NCBI RefSeq assembly: GCF_002362315.1
Contig: NZ_MTZV01000004.1
Span: forward strand, 1,364,001 to 1,428,000
Origin: Paraburkholderia acidicola
GTDB lineage: Bacteria > Pseudomonadota > Gammaproteobacteria > Burkholderiales > Burkholderiaceae
Length of the DNA: 64,000 nt
Reading direction: 5' to 3'
Part shown: positions 7,922 through 16,308 of the stretch, one piece after another
Numbering within the stretch: the first letter of the stretch is position 1
Layout: the number at the start of each line of letters is the position of its first letter
Notes under the pieces: generated by a model
What the model saw: the letters and a program-made list of their open reading frames with translations, nothing else
Databases searched by the model: none
Told to the model about the DNA's origin: nothing
Translations under genes and position numbers: made by a program

Positions 7922-9943
7922 ATGAACCCCTATCCGCATCTGACGATGCCGCTTGAACTCGGCTTCACGAGCCTCAGAAACCGTGTGTTGATGGGCTCGA
8001 TGCACGTTGGCCTGGAAGAAGTGCCGAACGGTTTCGAGCGCATGGCTGCGTTCTATGCGGAGCGGGCGCGCGGTGAAGTCGGCCTGATCGTCACGGGCGG
8101 CATCGCGCCAAACGAACGCGGTCGGCCCGCTCCCGGCGGAGCAATGCTGACGACGGAAGCGGAGGCCGAGCGCCACCGCATCGTGACGCGCGCGGTGCAT
8201 GCCGAAGGCGGCAAGATCGCCATGCAGATCCTGCATTTCGGCCGTTATGCGTATCACCCCACCCTCGTTGCACCGAGTGCGCTCAAGGCACCGATCAATC
8301 CGTTCACGCCACACGCGCTGGATGGCGACGAAGTCGAGCAGACCATTGCCGACTTCGTCCGCTGTGCCGCGCTCGCGCAGCATGCGGGCTACGACGGCGT
8401 CGAGATCATGGGCTCGGAAGGCTACCTGATCAACGAATTCATCGCGGCGCGCAGCAATCATCGCGAGGATGCGTGGGGCGGTGCTTACGAGAACCGCATC
8501 CGCTTTGCCGCTGAGATCGTGCGGCAGGTGCGCGAACGGGTCGGTGCGAACTTTATCGTGATCTACCGGCTGTCGATGCTCGATCTCGTCGAAGGCGGTT
8601 CAACGCTCGACGAAGTCATCCAGCTTGCACAGGCGATCGAGGCGGCTGGCGCGACGATCCTCAATACCGGCATCGGTTGGCACGAAGCGCGTATTCCGAC
8701 CATCGCCACCAAAGTGCCGCGCGCCGCGTATGCGTGGGTTACGCAACGGCTGATGGGCAAGGTCGGCATTCCGCTCATCGCGACCAACCGGATCAACACG
8801 CCTGAAGTCGCCGAGCAGTTGCTGGCCGATGGCGTGTGCGACATGGTGTCGATGGCGCGACCGTTTCTCGCCGATCCCGCGTTCGTGCTCAAGGCGCGGC
8901 AGGGGCGCGCCGATGAAATCAACACCTGCATCGGTTGCAATCAGGCGTGTCTGGACCATACGTTCGGCGGCAAGATTACCTCGTGCCTCGTCAACCCACG
9001 CGCATGCCACGAAACCGAACTCGTGATCGAGCCCGCTACGCAACGCAAACGGATCGCGGTCGTGGGTGCCGGTCCGGCGGGACTGAGCTTCTCGATTACG
9101 GCCGCCGAACGCGGGCACGACGTGACGCTGTTCGAGGCTGGCGCGGAAATTGGTGGCCAGTTCAATATCGCCAGGAAGATACCCGGGAAGGAAGAGTTCA
9201 ATGAGACGTTGCGCTACTTTCGACGCCAGCTCGAATTGCATCGGGTCGACGTGCGGCTTGGTACGCGCGTTGACGTAGCGCAGTTGATCGACGGGCATTT
9301 CGACGAGGTTGTGCTGGCGACCGGTGTGACGCCTCGTGTACCGGAGATCGATGGAGTAGACGGTGCCAATGTGCTCAGCTATCTCGACGTGCTGCGCGAT
9401 GAAAAACCCGTCGGTGCGAATGTTGCTGTGGTCGGGGCCGGCGGGATTGGCTTCGACGTTGCCGAATACCTCACACACGAAGGCGCGAGCGCGAGTGTCG
9501 AGCCGGCGAAGTTCTACGCCGAGTGGGGCATCGACACTAGCTATTCCGCGCGCGGCGGCGTTCAGGCGGCGCACGTCAAAGCGTCGGCGCGCCGAGTCCA
9601 TCTGCTGCAACGCAAAGCCACCAAAGTCGGCGAGCAGCTTGGCAAGACTACGGGCTGGATTCACCGCACTTCGCTGAAGGCGCGTCGCGTAGCGATGTCG
9701 TCGAATGTAACGTACGAGCGCATCGACGATGCGGGGCTGCATGTGTCCATCGATGGCGAGCGGCAAACCGTGGCAGCCGACCACATCGTGATCTGCGCGG
9801 GGCAGGAGCCGCTGCGCGAACTGTACGACGGCTTGCGTGCAGCGGGCTGTGCGGTGCATCTGATCGGTGGGGCCGACGTCGCCGCGGAACTCGATGCGAA
9901 GCGGGCGATCCTGCAGGGCACGACGCTCGCGGCGACGCTCTGA
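7922..9943 (+). CDS. fadH: NADPH-dependent 2,4-dienoyl-CoA reductase-type flavoenzyme
   Basis: 673 residues, almost the same length as E. coli FadH. An N-terminal old-yellow-enzyme TIM barrel (about 1-340) binds FMN; a cysteine cluster CIGCNQACLDHTFGGKITSC near 339-358, followed by VNPRACHE, holds the 4Fe-4S cluster; the C-terminal half has a Rossmann FAD motif (VVGAGPAGLSFSITAAERG, about 380) and a second NAD(P) motif (VVGAGGIGFDVAEYLTHEG, about 505). The family reduces 2,4-dienoyl-CoA during beta-oxidation of unsaturated fatty acids; related enzymes act on other enones. Control by a divergent PadR regulator hints that an inducing aromatic or enone ligand may matter more here. Confidence 0.88.
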   Translation: MNPYPHLTMPLELGFTSLRNRVLMGSMHVGLEEVPNGFERMAAFYAERARGEVGLIVTGGIAPNERGRPAPGGAMLTTEAEAERHRIVTRAVHAEGGKIAMQILHFGRYAYHPTLVAPSALKAPINPFTPHALDGDEVEQTIADFVRCAALAQHAGYDGVEIMGSEGYLINEFIAARSNHREDAWGGAYENRIRFAAEIVRQVRERVGANFIVIYRLSMLDLVEGGSTLDEVIQLAQAIEAAGATILNTGIGWHEARIPTIATKVPRAAYAWVTQRLMGKVGIPLIATNRINTPEVAEQLLADGVCDMVSMARPFLADPAFVLKARQGRADEINTCIGCNQACLDHTFGGKITSCLVNPRACHETELVIEPATQRKRIAVVGAGPAGLSFSITAAERGHDVTLFEAGAEIGGQFNIARKIPGKEEFNETLRYFRRQLELHRVDVRLGTRVDVAQLIDGHFDEVVLATGVTPRVPEIDGVDGANVLSYLDVLRDEKPVGANVAVVGAGGIGFDVAEYLTHEGASASVEPAKFYAEWGIDTSYSARGGVQAAHVKASARRVHLLQRKATKVGEQLGKTTGWIHRTSLKARRVAMSSNVTYERIDDAGLHVSIDGERQTVAADHIVICAGQEPLRELYDGLRAAGCAVHLIGGADVAAELDAKRAILQGTTLAATL

Positions 9944-9983
9944 AGACGTTGCAGTTTCGCTCTACACATTCCATCAGGAGAGC

Positions 9984-10445
9984 ATGTTGACTACTACTCT
10001 GAATCACTCTGCCGTCCCCGCCGGTTTGCATCCTGCGGCGGCGGCGTCGCTCGTCACGTGGCACGCGATGATCGAGCGGCGCGATCTCGGCGGCCTTGGT
10101 GCCATCACGCACCCGGACGTCGTGTTCCGTTCGCCAATGGCGTTCTCGCCGTATCACTCAGCGGCTGCGCTCCAACTGGCGTTGACCACCGTGCTTCAGG
10201 TATTCGAGGACTTCACGTATCACCGCCAGCCCGCCTCGGATGACGGTCTGAATGTTGTTCTCGAGTTCAGCGCGCGTGTGGGCGACAAGAACCTCAAAGG
10301 AATCGACTTCATCCGCTTCGACGAGGCTGGAAAGATCGTCGAATTCGAAGTGATGGTGCGGCCGCTGAGCGGTCTGCAGGCGCTCGGTGAGCAGATGGGT
10401 GCGCGAATTGGGCGACCGCTGACGGCCTACAAAGGGCAGGCTTAG
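9984..10445 (+). CDS. NTF2-like/SnoaL-like protein
   Basis: 153 residues with the cystatin-like alpha+beta barrel pattern of NTF2/SnoaL proteins: an N-terminal helix pair (SLVTWHAMIERRDLGGLGAI), then HPDVVFRSP and a C-terminal strand set ending in KGIDFIRFDEAGKIVEFEVM. The ATG at 9984 follows a CAGGAG site. It lies 40 bases after fadH on the same strand and is probably in the same PadR-controlled operon. Such proteins are ligand-binding domains or small isomerases/hydratases; the activity here is not known. Confidence 0.75.
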   Translation: MLTTTLNHSAVPAGLHPAAAASLVTWHAMIERRDLGGLGAITHPDVVFRSPMAFSPYHSAAALQLALTTVLQVFEDFTYHRQPASDDGLNVVLEFSARVGDKNLKGIDFIRFDEAGKIVEFEVMVRPLSGLQALGEQMGARIGRPLTAYKGQA

Positions 10446-10568
10446 GCTGCAACTGCACGGAGGTTAGATGTTTGGCCCGCTCTGGGCCATCCGCTCTATC
10501 GCTGCGTCTTGCAGCGGTAAGCAGCCTCCGATACCCCTCTCTGTATCGAGCGCAACGGCGATCGCGAA

Positions 10569-10877
10569 TCAGAACAGCGCCGATTGCGCGGCCGGTGCCA
10601 GGCGAACGACGTTAAGTTCGTCCAGTCGTGCCCTCGCTTTGGCCAGGTCATAGAGCACCTGACGCTGAAGCCACGTCTCCGCCCCGCCCCCGAATACCTT
10701 GTCCAGACGCAGCGCCATTTCCGGCGATATGGCCGCCTTGCCGCCGAGCAGGTTAGTCAGCGCCTGACGACTGACGCCCAACGCCTGCGCGCCTTCCGTG
10801 ACCGTGAGATTGAAGCGTTCGAGGCAATGCTGCCGGACAGTCACACCGGGATGGTCGAGTTCGTCTGCTTTTGGCAT
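10569..10877 (-). CDS. higA: HigA-type antitoxin / XRE regulator without a toxin partner
   Basis: 102 residues of the HigA/VapI antidote family. Helix-turn-helix at about 26-50 (LTVTEGAQALGVSRQALTNL) followed by LGGKAAISPEMALRLDKVFG, the family signature. In HigBA modules the toxin gene is directly upstream of or next to higA. Here the upstream side (10878-11053) is a short promoter region and the downstream side runs into the NTF2-like gene, with no room for a roughly 90-residue HigB. It is therefore an orphan, probably acting as a repressor. It is divergent from the second dnaN. Confidence 0.85.
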   Translation of the reverse strand: MPKADELDHPGVTVRQHCLERFNLTVTEGAQALGVSRQALTNLLGGKAAISPEMALRLDKVFGGGAETWLQRQVLYDLAKARARLDELNVVRLAPAAQSALF

Positions 10878-10932
10878 GGGCGAGAAATGTTTTCGAAGAA
10901 TTGCTGCCAGTCTAGCTGATCGGCACGTCAAA

Positions 10933-10980
10933 GACAAGTGATGCTTGTCAGTTGACTGCCACTTGATTCGAGCCTATTGT
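10933..10980. promoter_or_regulatory. Candidate HigA operator beside the dnaN-paralogue promoter
   Basis: GACAAG-TGATG-CTTGTC (10933-10949) is a perfect 6-base inverted repeat, the kind of site HigA dimers bind. Directly after it, TTGACT (10952-10957) and TATTGT (10975-10980) with a 17-base gap make a good sigma-70 promoter pointing to the second dnaN gene. The operator is three bases from the -35 box, so the orphan HigA could control both its own gene and the clamp gene. Confidence 0.55.
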
Positions 10981-11053
10981 CCGACCACTCGTGCAGTGAT
11001 CGTGACGTTACGGGTGGTGCGATCGCCGCCCCCCTTCCTGAAGGAACATTCCT

Positions 11054-12160
11054 TTGACTATCGCTATCTTCAAGGCGCAACGGGACGTGCTTATTCGTCC
11101 CTTGCAGGTGATTTGCGGCATTGTGGAAAAGCGCAATACGCTGCCGGTGTTATCGAATGTGCTGATTTCGACGGGGAGCGATGAGGTTCGATTCCGAAGC
11201 ACGGACCTGGAGCTTGAACTCATGGCGCGCGAAGCGATTCAGACCGGGCAACGCGCCACTGAATTGCTTGTGAACGCGCGCAAGCTGCTCGACGTCGTGC
11301 GTGCCATGCCGGATGCCGAACTGACGCTTTCGACTAGCGAAAAACATCTGTTCGTCCGCGCGCAGGGAAGTCGCATACAGCTGCAGCTGGCGAATCCTGA
11401 GGACTATCCGCTCTCGGCGCGCAACGGAGATGACTCGGCGCCGGTTTCGGTGAAAGCTGGCGAGCTAAAGCGTTTGCTTCACAGCGTCCACTTTGCAATG
11501 GGCGATAACGATCTGCGCTACTTTCTGAATGGCGCTCTTTTGATTACCGGACCACGTCTGACCGCAGTGGCCATCGACGGTCATCGGCTTGCCACTGCGA
11601 GCATTCCCCTCGTAGGCGGCGCGAAACATAGCGAGATCATCGTGCCGCGGAAAGCCGTCCTTGAATTGATCAGGCTGTTGCCTGACGATGAATCGCCGGT
11701 ATCCGTAGAAACGTCGACACGGTATGCGAAATTCGAATTCGCGAACGTTTCTTTTGCCTGCAAACTTATCGAAGGACGATACCCTGATTACACGCGTGTC
11801 ATTCCGACTAGCTTCGAGGCTGAATTTTCTGTGGACAGGCTGCAACTGCTCGCATGCCTGCAACGGGCGGTGATTCTGACCAACGAGCGATTTCGGAGTA
11901 TTCGCTGTGTTGCAGGTGATGGCAAGCTGACTGTGTTCGCTAGCAACGCTGACAACGAGGAGTCCGTCGAGGCTATTCAGATCGACTATCTGGGGGCGAA
12001 TGTGGAGCTGAGCTTCAACATTCGATATCTGCTTGATGTGGCGGGTACGTTGAAGACTAGTCGGTTGTGTTTTCAGTTGAGTCCGGTGGGTCTTAGTGCG
12101 TTGGTTTCTGCGCAGGATATGGGGGATTTTAAATACGTTGTCATGGCGCTGCGGGGTTGA
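11054..12160 (+). CDS. Second DNA polymerase III beta clamp (DnaN paralogue)
   Basis: 368 residues, full length and collinear with the core DnaN encoded at 39454-40557. Shared landmarks include RDVLIRPLQVICGIVEKRNT, STDLELEL, ARKLLDVVRAMP, IDGHRLATAS and the three-domain spacing. Identity to the core copy looks well below one half by eye. The C-terminus reads YVVMALRG where the core clamp has YVVMPMRI; these residues line the pocket that binds polymerase clamp motifs, so partner choice may differ. The start is a TTG behind an AAGGA site, and that site can pair with the TTCCTT covering the start, which would limit translation. It is divergent from higA. Confidence 0.9.
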   Translation: MTIAIFKAQRDVLIRPLQVICGIVEKRNTLPVLSNVLISTGSDEVRFRSTDLELELMAREAIQTGQRATELLVNARKLLDVVRAMPDAELTLSTSEKHLFVRAQGSRIQLQLANPEDYPLSARNGDDSAPVSVKAGELKRLLHSVHFAMGDNDLRYFLNGALLITGPRLTAVAIDGHRLATASIPLVGGAKHSEIIVPRKAVLELIRLLPDDESPVSVETSTRYAKFEFANVSFACKLIEGRYPDYTRVIPTSFEAEFSVDRLQLLACLQRAVILTNERFRSIRCVAGDGKLTVFASNADNEESVEAIQIDYLGANVELSFNIRYLLDVAGTLKTSRLCFQLSPVGLSALVSAQDMGDFKYVVMALRG

Positions 12161-12224
12161 AGATCGCGTTGGTGTGCGCAAAAATCCGCGTCCTGGTGGT
12201 ACCCCGGATCTATGGAAAAGAATC

Positions 12225-13004
12225 ATGTCACCGCAGCTGTCGAGATATCGATTCAAGGTTCGCTACGGGATTTGTCTCATCCTCCTGATCGGTGCTGCGA
12301 TCTGGGTTGGACTTGCAATGCGTACGCACTTGCCCCTGATATTTCTGATTCCGCAGGAGTACTCGGGCCCGGTCGTTATCCTGTTCGATCAGCCCGGCGG
12401 TATTGATCTGACTCCTGGCAAAGATGGGTATGAGGTGAAGGTGCCCGCGAACGGCATCATCCGAGTCAAAGGGACGTATACCTTTGATAATGGTGGAGGC
12501 TATCCAGGCAGCAGCATCGTGTTCCTGATGATCGGAAAGAACGAAGAGCGTACTCCCTTGCTCGAGGCGATCAACCCCTGGCAGGAATGGGACAAGGACG
12601 ATCGGATGAGTTGGCTGGTGGGAATCCGGGATGTACGAGGGAATCTGCAAAAAATCCCTCAATCGTATGCAGAGGGCTTTGTGTTCGACGACTTTCCGGA
12701 GTCGGTGAAAGACAAGCCGATGATTCTTTGGCACGACTCATGTCAGGATCGTGTTTTCGGTCCTGACTGGGAGGCATACGGCGCTGGCGAGAAAACTGCT
12801 GAGGATTTGCACATTCCTCCGTGTGGCGAATTTGTCGTTGGGAGTATCGAGCGCATCCGGACATGGCCGGAATGGATGTTTTTGCGTGGAAAAGGTAAGA
12901 CGGAAAAGCTGAGAATAAATAATCCAGCCTACACATCCATTCAAGAGCTAATTGATGAGGCCAACGCTCGCGTTGCGCGAAAAAAAGCTGAAGGTATCAG
13001 CTGA
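12225..13004 (+). CDS. Membrane-anchored protein of unknown function
   Basis: About 259 residues. A single N-terminal hydrophobic segment (YGICLILLIGAAIWVGLAM, residues 13-31) anchors it, with the rest outside the membrane. The segment FLIPQEYSGPVVILFDQPGG (about 39-58) followed by DGYEVKVPANGIIRV resembles the DUF6843-type beta domain, which I suggest only tentatively. A conserved-looking CQDRVFGPDW and PPCGEFVVGS give two cysteines. It starts 64 bases after the clamp paralogue on the same strand. No function can be assigned. Confidence 0.6.
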   Translation: MSPQLSRYRFKVRYGICLILLIGAAIWVGLAMRTHLPLIFLIPQEYSGPVVILFDQPGGIDLTPGKDGYEVKVPANGIIRVKGTYTFDNGGGYPGSSIVFLMIGKNEERTPLLEAINPWQEWDKDDRMSWLVGIRDVRGNLQKIPQSYAEGFVFDDFPESVKDKPMILWHDSCQDRVFGPDWEAYGAGEKTAEDLHIPPCGEFVVGSIERIRTWPEWMFLRGKGKTEKLRINNPAYTSIQELIDEANARVARKKAEGIS

Positions 13005-13059
13005 CTGATTTTGAGTTTCCTTCACCGGATACAACACCGTCAATTGTTCAGAGAAGGCC

Positions 13060-14055
13060 ATGATTCTCGCCGATGCAGCGCATCCTTATGCTCATGCCGA
13101 CTATGTCATCACCACAGAGGCACGCGCCGTGCATGACACGGCTACGCTGAAGTTGTCGGACTATCGCGCGTCCAACGGATCGGACTGGGTTGTTGCGGCT
13201 ATCGAGCCAGCAAGCGACAGCGGGACCGTCCAGATGCCCGGGGCTTATATCAACGTGGACACAGGAGAAATCGTACAGCCGGCCGATGCGCACGATGTGG
13301 TCGTGATGAAAGGCGCCTGGCGAACGCTGGCCACCGCCGACTCATCCGTTCCTTCCAGAGCAGATTATTCGTGGACGGAGGTTCCGAAGCAGCGCATTCG
13401 AATCCCTACGCCGGACGACTTTTACTCGCCGTTTAAAGAGGGCGGAACGGTTGTTTTCCAATGGGAACCGTCTGCCGAAGGTAAGGCACAGTTCAGCGCG
13501 ACAAGAATGATTTTCCCGGAGTGGGCGCAGGATGTAGCCGAAACGCTCAGGTCCGCACCCGGTATCGAAGGGACGCTTGTAGAGCTGGCGGATGCCGGGA
13601 AGGCGTCGACGGAGGCAGACGAGATAACTTCTGCGAAAAACAACCTGTCTTCGGTCCTGATCTGGAATGCACTGCTGCACGGGTCAGGCTCAAGCACGAT
13701 CGTAGCGCGGATGCCTGCGCTACTCGAAACCACAGACGCCCGAAAACTCTCTGTGCTTGTGTATTTATGCCTTGCTGCGTCAGCGGCCGCGGATCGGCCC
13801 ACGCTGGTTACCGCAGTCAAAACCTTGATCGGAGAAACAACTGACTCAACCCGGCTAGCGAGCATTGCCTACGCAAGCTATGCGGTCAAGCTGTTTGATC
13901 CAACGAATGCCAGCGCGCAGAACGCTGCCAGCAGCGTGCTTGCACAGTTGAAGTCGCGGACCACGGCGTTGCATGTGCGAATGGATGCCCACTCACCGTG
14001 GACGTTGATTTTCGAAAAGACGGGCCAAGCACCGCCTCGATCATTTCGGCCATAA
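13060..14055 (+). CDS. Hypothetical protein
   Basis: 331 residues starting at an ATG preceded by AGAAGG. The N-terminal half is rich in beta structure and aromatic residues (SNGSDWVVAAIEPASDSG, YSWTEVPKQRIRIPTPDDFY); the C-terminal half is alanine-rich and helical (LVYLCLAASAAADRPTLVTA). There is no signal peptide at this start. It follows the membrane-anchored gene by 55 bases on the same strand. I do not recognise a family. Confidence 0.55.
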   Translation: MILADAAHPYAHADYVITTEARAVHDTATLKLSDYRASNGSDWVVAAIEPASDSGTVQMPGAYINVDTGEIVQPADAHDVVVMKGAWRTLATADSSVPSRADYSWTEVPKQRIRIPTPDDFYSPFKEGGTVVFQWEPSAEGKAQFSATRMIFPEWAQDVAETLRSAPGIEGTLVELADAGKASTEADEITSAKNNLSSVLIWNALLHGSGSSTIVARMPALLETTDARKLSVLVYLCLAASAAADRPTLVTAVKTLIGETTDSTRLASIAYASYAVKLFDPTNASAQNAASSVLAQLKSRTTALHVRMDAHSPWTLIFEKTGQAPPRSFRP

Positions 14056-14143
14056 ACACCGGGATTGGGCGGCTCGCAGCGCATCGCAATCAGATCACGA
14101 GTTCCCGGCAGCGGACACCTAAGGGTGGTAACGAAGTCACGAA

Positions 14144-14344
14144 TTATTTCGGCGTTGCCACCGTGCAGCTGCTTCGCTGCTCTTCGAACAGTGCGGTAAG
14201 CAGCGCAGCCCGCAGGGCAGCGGCATCACCTGGCGGAACCTCACTGACACCGCGCATGCGGCTCAAGCCGCACGCCGGTGTCGCGATCACTGGTACACCC
14301 GCGGCAAGCGTACGCAGCACGCGGTGCGTGTTGGATGGAAGACT
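14144..14344 (-). pseudogene. C-terminal remnant of a group-1 glycosyltransferase
   Basis: A 66-residue open stretch reads LPSNTHRVLRTLAAGVPVIA and continues TPACGLSRMRGVSEVPPGDAAALRAALLTAL in family fashion, like the sugar-nucleotide binding end of GT4-type glycosyltransferases (a small polar/hydrophobic A-x-G-x-P-V-I core, then a VPPGD loop). A TGA lies directly in front, at 14345-14347, and no N-terminal part is found. This covers most of the otherwise gene-free 14056-14379 stretch. Confidence 0.5.
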
Positions 14345-14379
14345 TCATTCAAGGTGCGACCGGATGGATTCTTCTGTAT

Positions 14380-15222
14380 TCAGGTCGTACTCAGAATCGC
14401 GCTAGAAAAACGGCGATACACCCAGACGGAACAGGCAGCACCCAACGCGATTGCGAAAATCATCCATAGTGCCTCTATGAGTGACAGGCAAAAAACGATC
14501 AGATCTTCCATCCCGTGGCTCAACAGCACCGCGATAAATTCGGTCTTGATTACTCCGTAAGCGATTGTGATCACCAGCATGGGTAGTCCGATCGCGAGAT
14601 AGGTCGCTACGATCTTCCAGAAGTGACCTCTGGTATCGCGCCATGCGGCGCGCCACAACGTTCGCCCTCCTGTGGCCACGTGACACAACAGCAGGCTGAG
14701 CCTGATCGAGACGAATAGCGCTATAGCGAACAGTGCCAGCATGCCTGCCAACCAGGCGAGATCGGTGGCATGGTCCGCGAGGAAACCTTGCTCCGTAGGA
14801 TCACGCAAACGCGGCATGAGCATCACGGCGTCAAAGAGAGCGGTCATAGCCACCGCAAAGAGTAACCAGAGCAGCAGACACACGCCGACGAATTTCCAGA
14901 ATGCCTTGTCGAAGAAAGCTAGCGACCTCGCCGCATCGGCACCGAGGAGGGTATGCCGCTCGACCTGCACCGATAAGCCAGCGAAAGCGAAAAACTCGAT
15001 GACGATGAATATCACGGGGAACAGGTAAATGGCTTCGTGCGCATAGGTCGCTATGGCTATCACCACGGGCGATGGGATTAATAGCATTAACGCATTCTGT
15101 ACGTAGGTGATGATCGCCAGAAGCGCGAATATGATCAAGACCGCCCGAGGTCTGTAGCGAAGAGCTGGCCCTGCGTCTTTCCAGGCACCCTTAAAACATT
15201 GCCCGATCGTTATTGATTCCAT
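14380..15222 (-). CDS. Polytopic membrane protein of unknown function
   Basis: 280 residues with about six hydrophobic segments, including AVLIIFALLAIITYVQNALM, LFPVIFIVIEFFAFAGL, FVGVCLLLWLLFAVAMTALF, LAWLAGMLALFAIALFV, TYLAIGLPMLVITIAYGVI and LIEALWMIFAIALGAACSVW. The start at 15222 is set by GGGGAG four bases upstream and gives the N-terminus MESITIGQCFKGAWKDAGPA. The layout resembles small YciC/DUF975-like membrane proteins, but I cannot place it in a family. Confidence 0.6.
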   Translation of the reverse strand: MESITIGQCFKGAWKDAGPALRYRPRAVLIIFALLAIITYVQNALMLLIPSPVVIAIATYAHEAIYLFPVIFIVIEFFAFAGLSVQVERHTLLGADAARSLAFFDKAFWKFVGVCLLLWLLFAVAMTALFDAVMLMPRLRDPTEQGFLADHATDLAWLAGMLALFAIALFVSIRLSLLLCHVATGGRTLWRAAWRDTRGHFWKIVATYLAIGLPMLVITIAYGVIKTEFIAVLLSHGMEDLIVFCLSLIEALWMIFAIALGAACSVWVYRRFSSAILSTT

Positions 15223-15362
15223 AGTGCTCCCCAATTCGTGGCGTTGATCGGTACTGGTTGTCGCTCTTTGTATATTTGTTGCCTGCTGTCGGCCAATGTG
15301 CGCGCACCGGTCTCCGCCTCGCCGGCGATGGGTGAACCGAGAATACGACGCTGTCCGTTCCG

Positions 15363-15701
15363 TCAAATCGAAGAAAATACGACGGCCGGGATTTCGTCGA
15401 TGTGCGTGAAGCTGCGAAAGAACCGGTATGTTCTGCCGCCGATTTCGATCAGGTTCGCGCCCGCCTGCGTCGCGTCGAGGATTTCGTTGGCGAGCGTCGC
15501 TGGAATCGTGCCGCGGCGCTTCAATTCCTCTCGCGGGCCTGATGGGTCGCCTATGTAGAGTGTGGCGGTGTCGGGGGTGTGGCGCATCACGGCGAGGCTT
15601 GCGCCTGCGTCGAGTGACAGCTCGAGATATTCCGCTAAGGTTCGCAGCGCCTCGGACGGTGGTGTCTGCTGGTTGATGGTCGCCCCGGATGCGTTTGTCA
15701 T
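15363..15701 (-). CDS. Small hypothetical protein
   Basis: 112 residues. The ATG at 15701 has GGAGG six bases upstream, which decides this start over longer readings. The sequence (LRTLAEYLELSLDAGASLAV, then TPDTATLYIGDPSGPREELKRRG, then AGANLIEIGGRTYRFFRSF) looks like a small soluble alpha+beta protein. It lies downstream of the Rhs immunity genes on the same strand, so a role linked to that block is possible but unproven. Confidence 0.5.
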   Translation of the reverse strand: MTNASGATINQQTPPSEALRTLAEYLELSLDAGASLAVMRHTPDTATLYIGDPSGPREELKRRGTIPATLANEILDATQAGANLIEIGGRTYRFFRSFTHIDEIPAVVFSSI

Positions 15702-15810
15702 GTGTTCCTCCGTCGCGTTGAAGAGCTGCTGAAGGGTATCGCCACTTCGATAGCTTGAGAGGACACCGGTTGCATCATTATCCATTCTAATGGGCGTCAC
15801 TGTTGCCGTG

Positions 15811-16008
15811 TCACACATCGAATCCGGGGAATTCCGCTTTGGCTTCCTCTTGGGATATGTAGTAGACCCCTCTTTCAAGAGCATAGATCTTGATCAACTG
15901 CCTGCAGGTCCGACACCGACATAATTCGGCTTGCATCGTCGTGTCCATGGCCACTTCGTCGAAATTGGACGTTGGAACAGGAAACCCTAAGCATTGAGGG
16001 CACGTCAT
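15811..16008 (-). CDS. Small CxxC protein, paralogue of the Rhs immunity candidate
   Basis: 65 residues with two cysteine pairs, MTCPQC at the start and RCRTC near residue 32, forming a likely zinc ribbon. It matches the protein at 16309-16533 along its length (CxxC, a SN pair, AEL-x-RC-x-x-C-x-QL, EEAK-x-x-FP). Its ATG overlaps by one base the stop of a decayed Rhs toxin tip, in the same TGATG junction as the intact pair, so it is probably an orphan immunity gene kept after its toxin decayed. Confidence 0.65.
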   Translation of the reverse strand: MTCPQCLGFPVPTSNFDEVAMDTTMQAELCRCRTCRQLIKIYALERGVYYISQEEAKAEFPGFDV

Positions 16009-16197
16009 CAGAATCCCTTAATCGAAGTTCAGCTCCCATCTGGATTAATCAGAAAGGAAACCGACCGCGGCTGCGCTGGATTGCCGCCCTCGCTGACCAC
16101 TTGCCGAACTCCGCTGCCTGTTCATTCTCTTCGTCGAAGCCTCTACGCCAGTGTAGGTTCGGGCCCGCGAGTTCAGATCTGCACCGTTATCCGTTGA
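16008..16197 (-). pseudogene. Decayed Rhs C-terminal toxin tip
   Basis: On the minus strand this stretch reads like the end of the intact Rhs toxin. STDNGADLNSRARTYTGVE matches ETDGGANEHWRPGGYTGVQ, and after a frame change SGVRQVVSEGGNPAQPRSVS matches SGVREVVTQGGQPMPPGSVF. Then NPDGS, a TGA stop where the intact gene has tryptophan, and TSIKGF matching TPIRRF. The homology is therefore broken by at least one frameshift and one nonsense codon. It is followed directly by its own immunity paralogue. Confidence 0.7.
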
Positions 16198-16308
16198 CCA
16201 CCTAGGGAGCAAATGTCGGGGCGACTCGGCAGGTGATGTGGTCACGAACACTTACTTACGTTGACGCCAAGCACACAAAGTGCGCGTCGGGACACATGAG
16301 GCATCTCG

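Noticed and set aside
10446..10568. A HigB toxin gene next to higA
   Set aside because: No frame of toxin size or HigB-like sequence on either side of higA.
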